Source: CBDAPX01 sp965198725
Lineage (GTDB): Bacteria; Pseudomonadota; Alphaproteobacteria; Rhodobacterales; Rhodobacteraceae
NCBI GenBank assembly: GCA_965198725.1
Contig: CBDAPX010000001.1
Coordinates: 1,798,001-1,862,000 of the forward strand
Length of the DNA stretch: 64,000 nucleotides
Direction: 5' to 3'
Shown here: piece by piece, positions 63,920 through 64,000 of the stretch
Position numbering within the stretch: position 1 is the stretch's first letter
Layout: each line of letters begins with the position of its first letter
The notes under the pieces: generated by a model
What the model was told of the DNA's origin: nothing
The model's database searches: none
Seen by the model: only the letters and a program-made list of their open reading frames with translations
Program-made: the position numbers and the translations under genes

Positions 63920-64000
63920 GTGTTTCCTCCGTTTCCTAAACATAGCGGAGGACCACTTCAGTGGGGGAAGACCAGCTTGCCTTGTTTTTTGAAGTTGGAG

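Larger units (their letters stand above)
62776..63956 (-). mobile_element. IS3-family insertion sequence
   Basis: An orfA/orfB pair flanked by short inverted ends GTGGTCC (62776-62782) and GGACCAC (63950-63956), which may extend two or three bases outward. No clear target duplication could be read. Reading frames suggest the IS407-like branch of IS3. Confidence 0.8.

Noticed and set aside
62760..63970. Target-site duplication of the IS
   Set aside because: Flanks (CCCATCTGA and TTCAGTGGG) show no matching direct repeat.

Overview
The window looks like a chromosomal segment of a marine alphaproteobacterium of the Rhodobacteraceae (Roseobacter group). This is an inference from gene content: a pyrimidine-degradation and uptake operon, TRAP and tungstate transporters, an aglEFGAK alpha-glucoside operon behind a LacI regulator, a large one-chain pyruvate carboxylase, a DUF1127 gene followed by four CCUCCUCCC-loop small RNAs (the CcsR arrangement of Rhodobacter), an mraZ-rsmH-ftsLI-murEF-mraY cell-wall cluster, and generally high G+C coding sequence.

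Layout. 1-6.9 kb: a pyrimidine catabolic and transport operon (Zn amidohydrolase, dihydropyrimidinase, ABC ATPase, small membrane protein, two permeases, binding protein) with an exact RutR-type operator in front. 7.1-9.5 kb: tungstate ABC transporter tupBCA. 9.5-11.5 kb: acetyl-CoA synthetase (minus). 12-15.1 kb: a three-gene TRAP transporter. 15.1-17.05 kb: a small accessory patch holding an orphan contractile tail-sheath gene and a decayed RTX-repeat gene, ending at tRNA-Tyr. 17.1-19.5 kb: RlmB-type methyltransferase, zinc-ribbon protein with no usual start codon, YHS protein, CoA-binding protein. 19.5-24.0 kb: hisBHAFE on minus, with two plus-strand genes embedded. 24.2-35.7 kb: RAM-domain protein, GH1 glucosidase with its LacI regulator, the agl operon, then a second LacI regulator divergent from a PhyH-family dioxygenase. 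35.7-42.2 kb: two identical tRNA-Gly genes, a YHYH protein, a MAPEG gene broken by a stop codon, pyruvate carboxylase, an LldD-type flavoenzyme. 42.2-47.0 kb: a GGDEF sensor gene broken at a run of seven A, and two glycan-related genes. 47.2-50.9 kb: a UvrD helicase with two AT-rich insertions, a GFA protein, and the sRNA/DUF1127 locus. 51.1-60.5 kb: Mrp ATPase, an AT-rich intergenic block, and the division/cell-wall cluster up to mraY. 60.5-64 kb: a membrane cytochrome-like protein with a Tat-exported dioxygenase-like protein, a coiled-coil membrane protein whose 3' end is cut by an IS3-family element, and that element.

How the parts fit: most of the window is nutrient scavenging (pyrimidines, tungstate, alpha-glucosides, a TRAP substrate, lactate-like acids) feeding central metabolism through Acs and pyruvate carboxylase, plus core housekeeping. 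The less ordinary material is the uptake-operon repeat family (GC-rich hairpin followed by GTATTT and a purine tract), the four-hairpin sRNA array, the mosaic helicase, the broken genes and the two accessory patches (15-17 kb and 61.8-64 kb). No CRISPR array, prophage or complete new defence system was seen.
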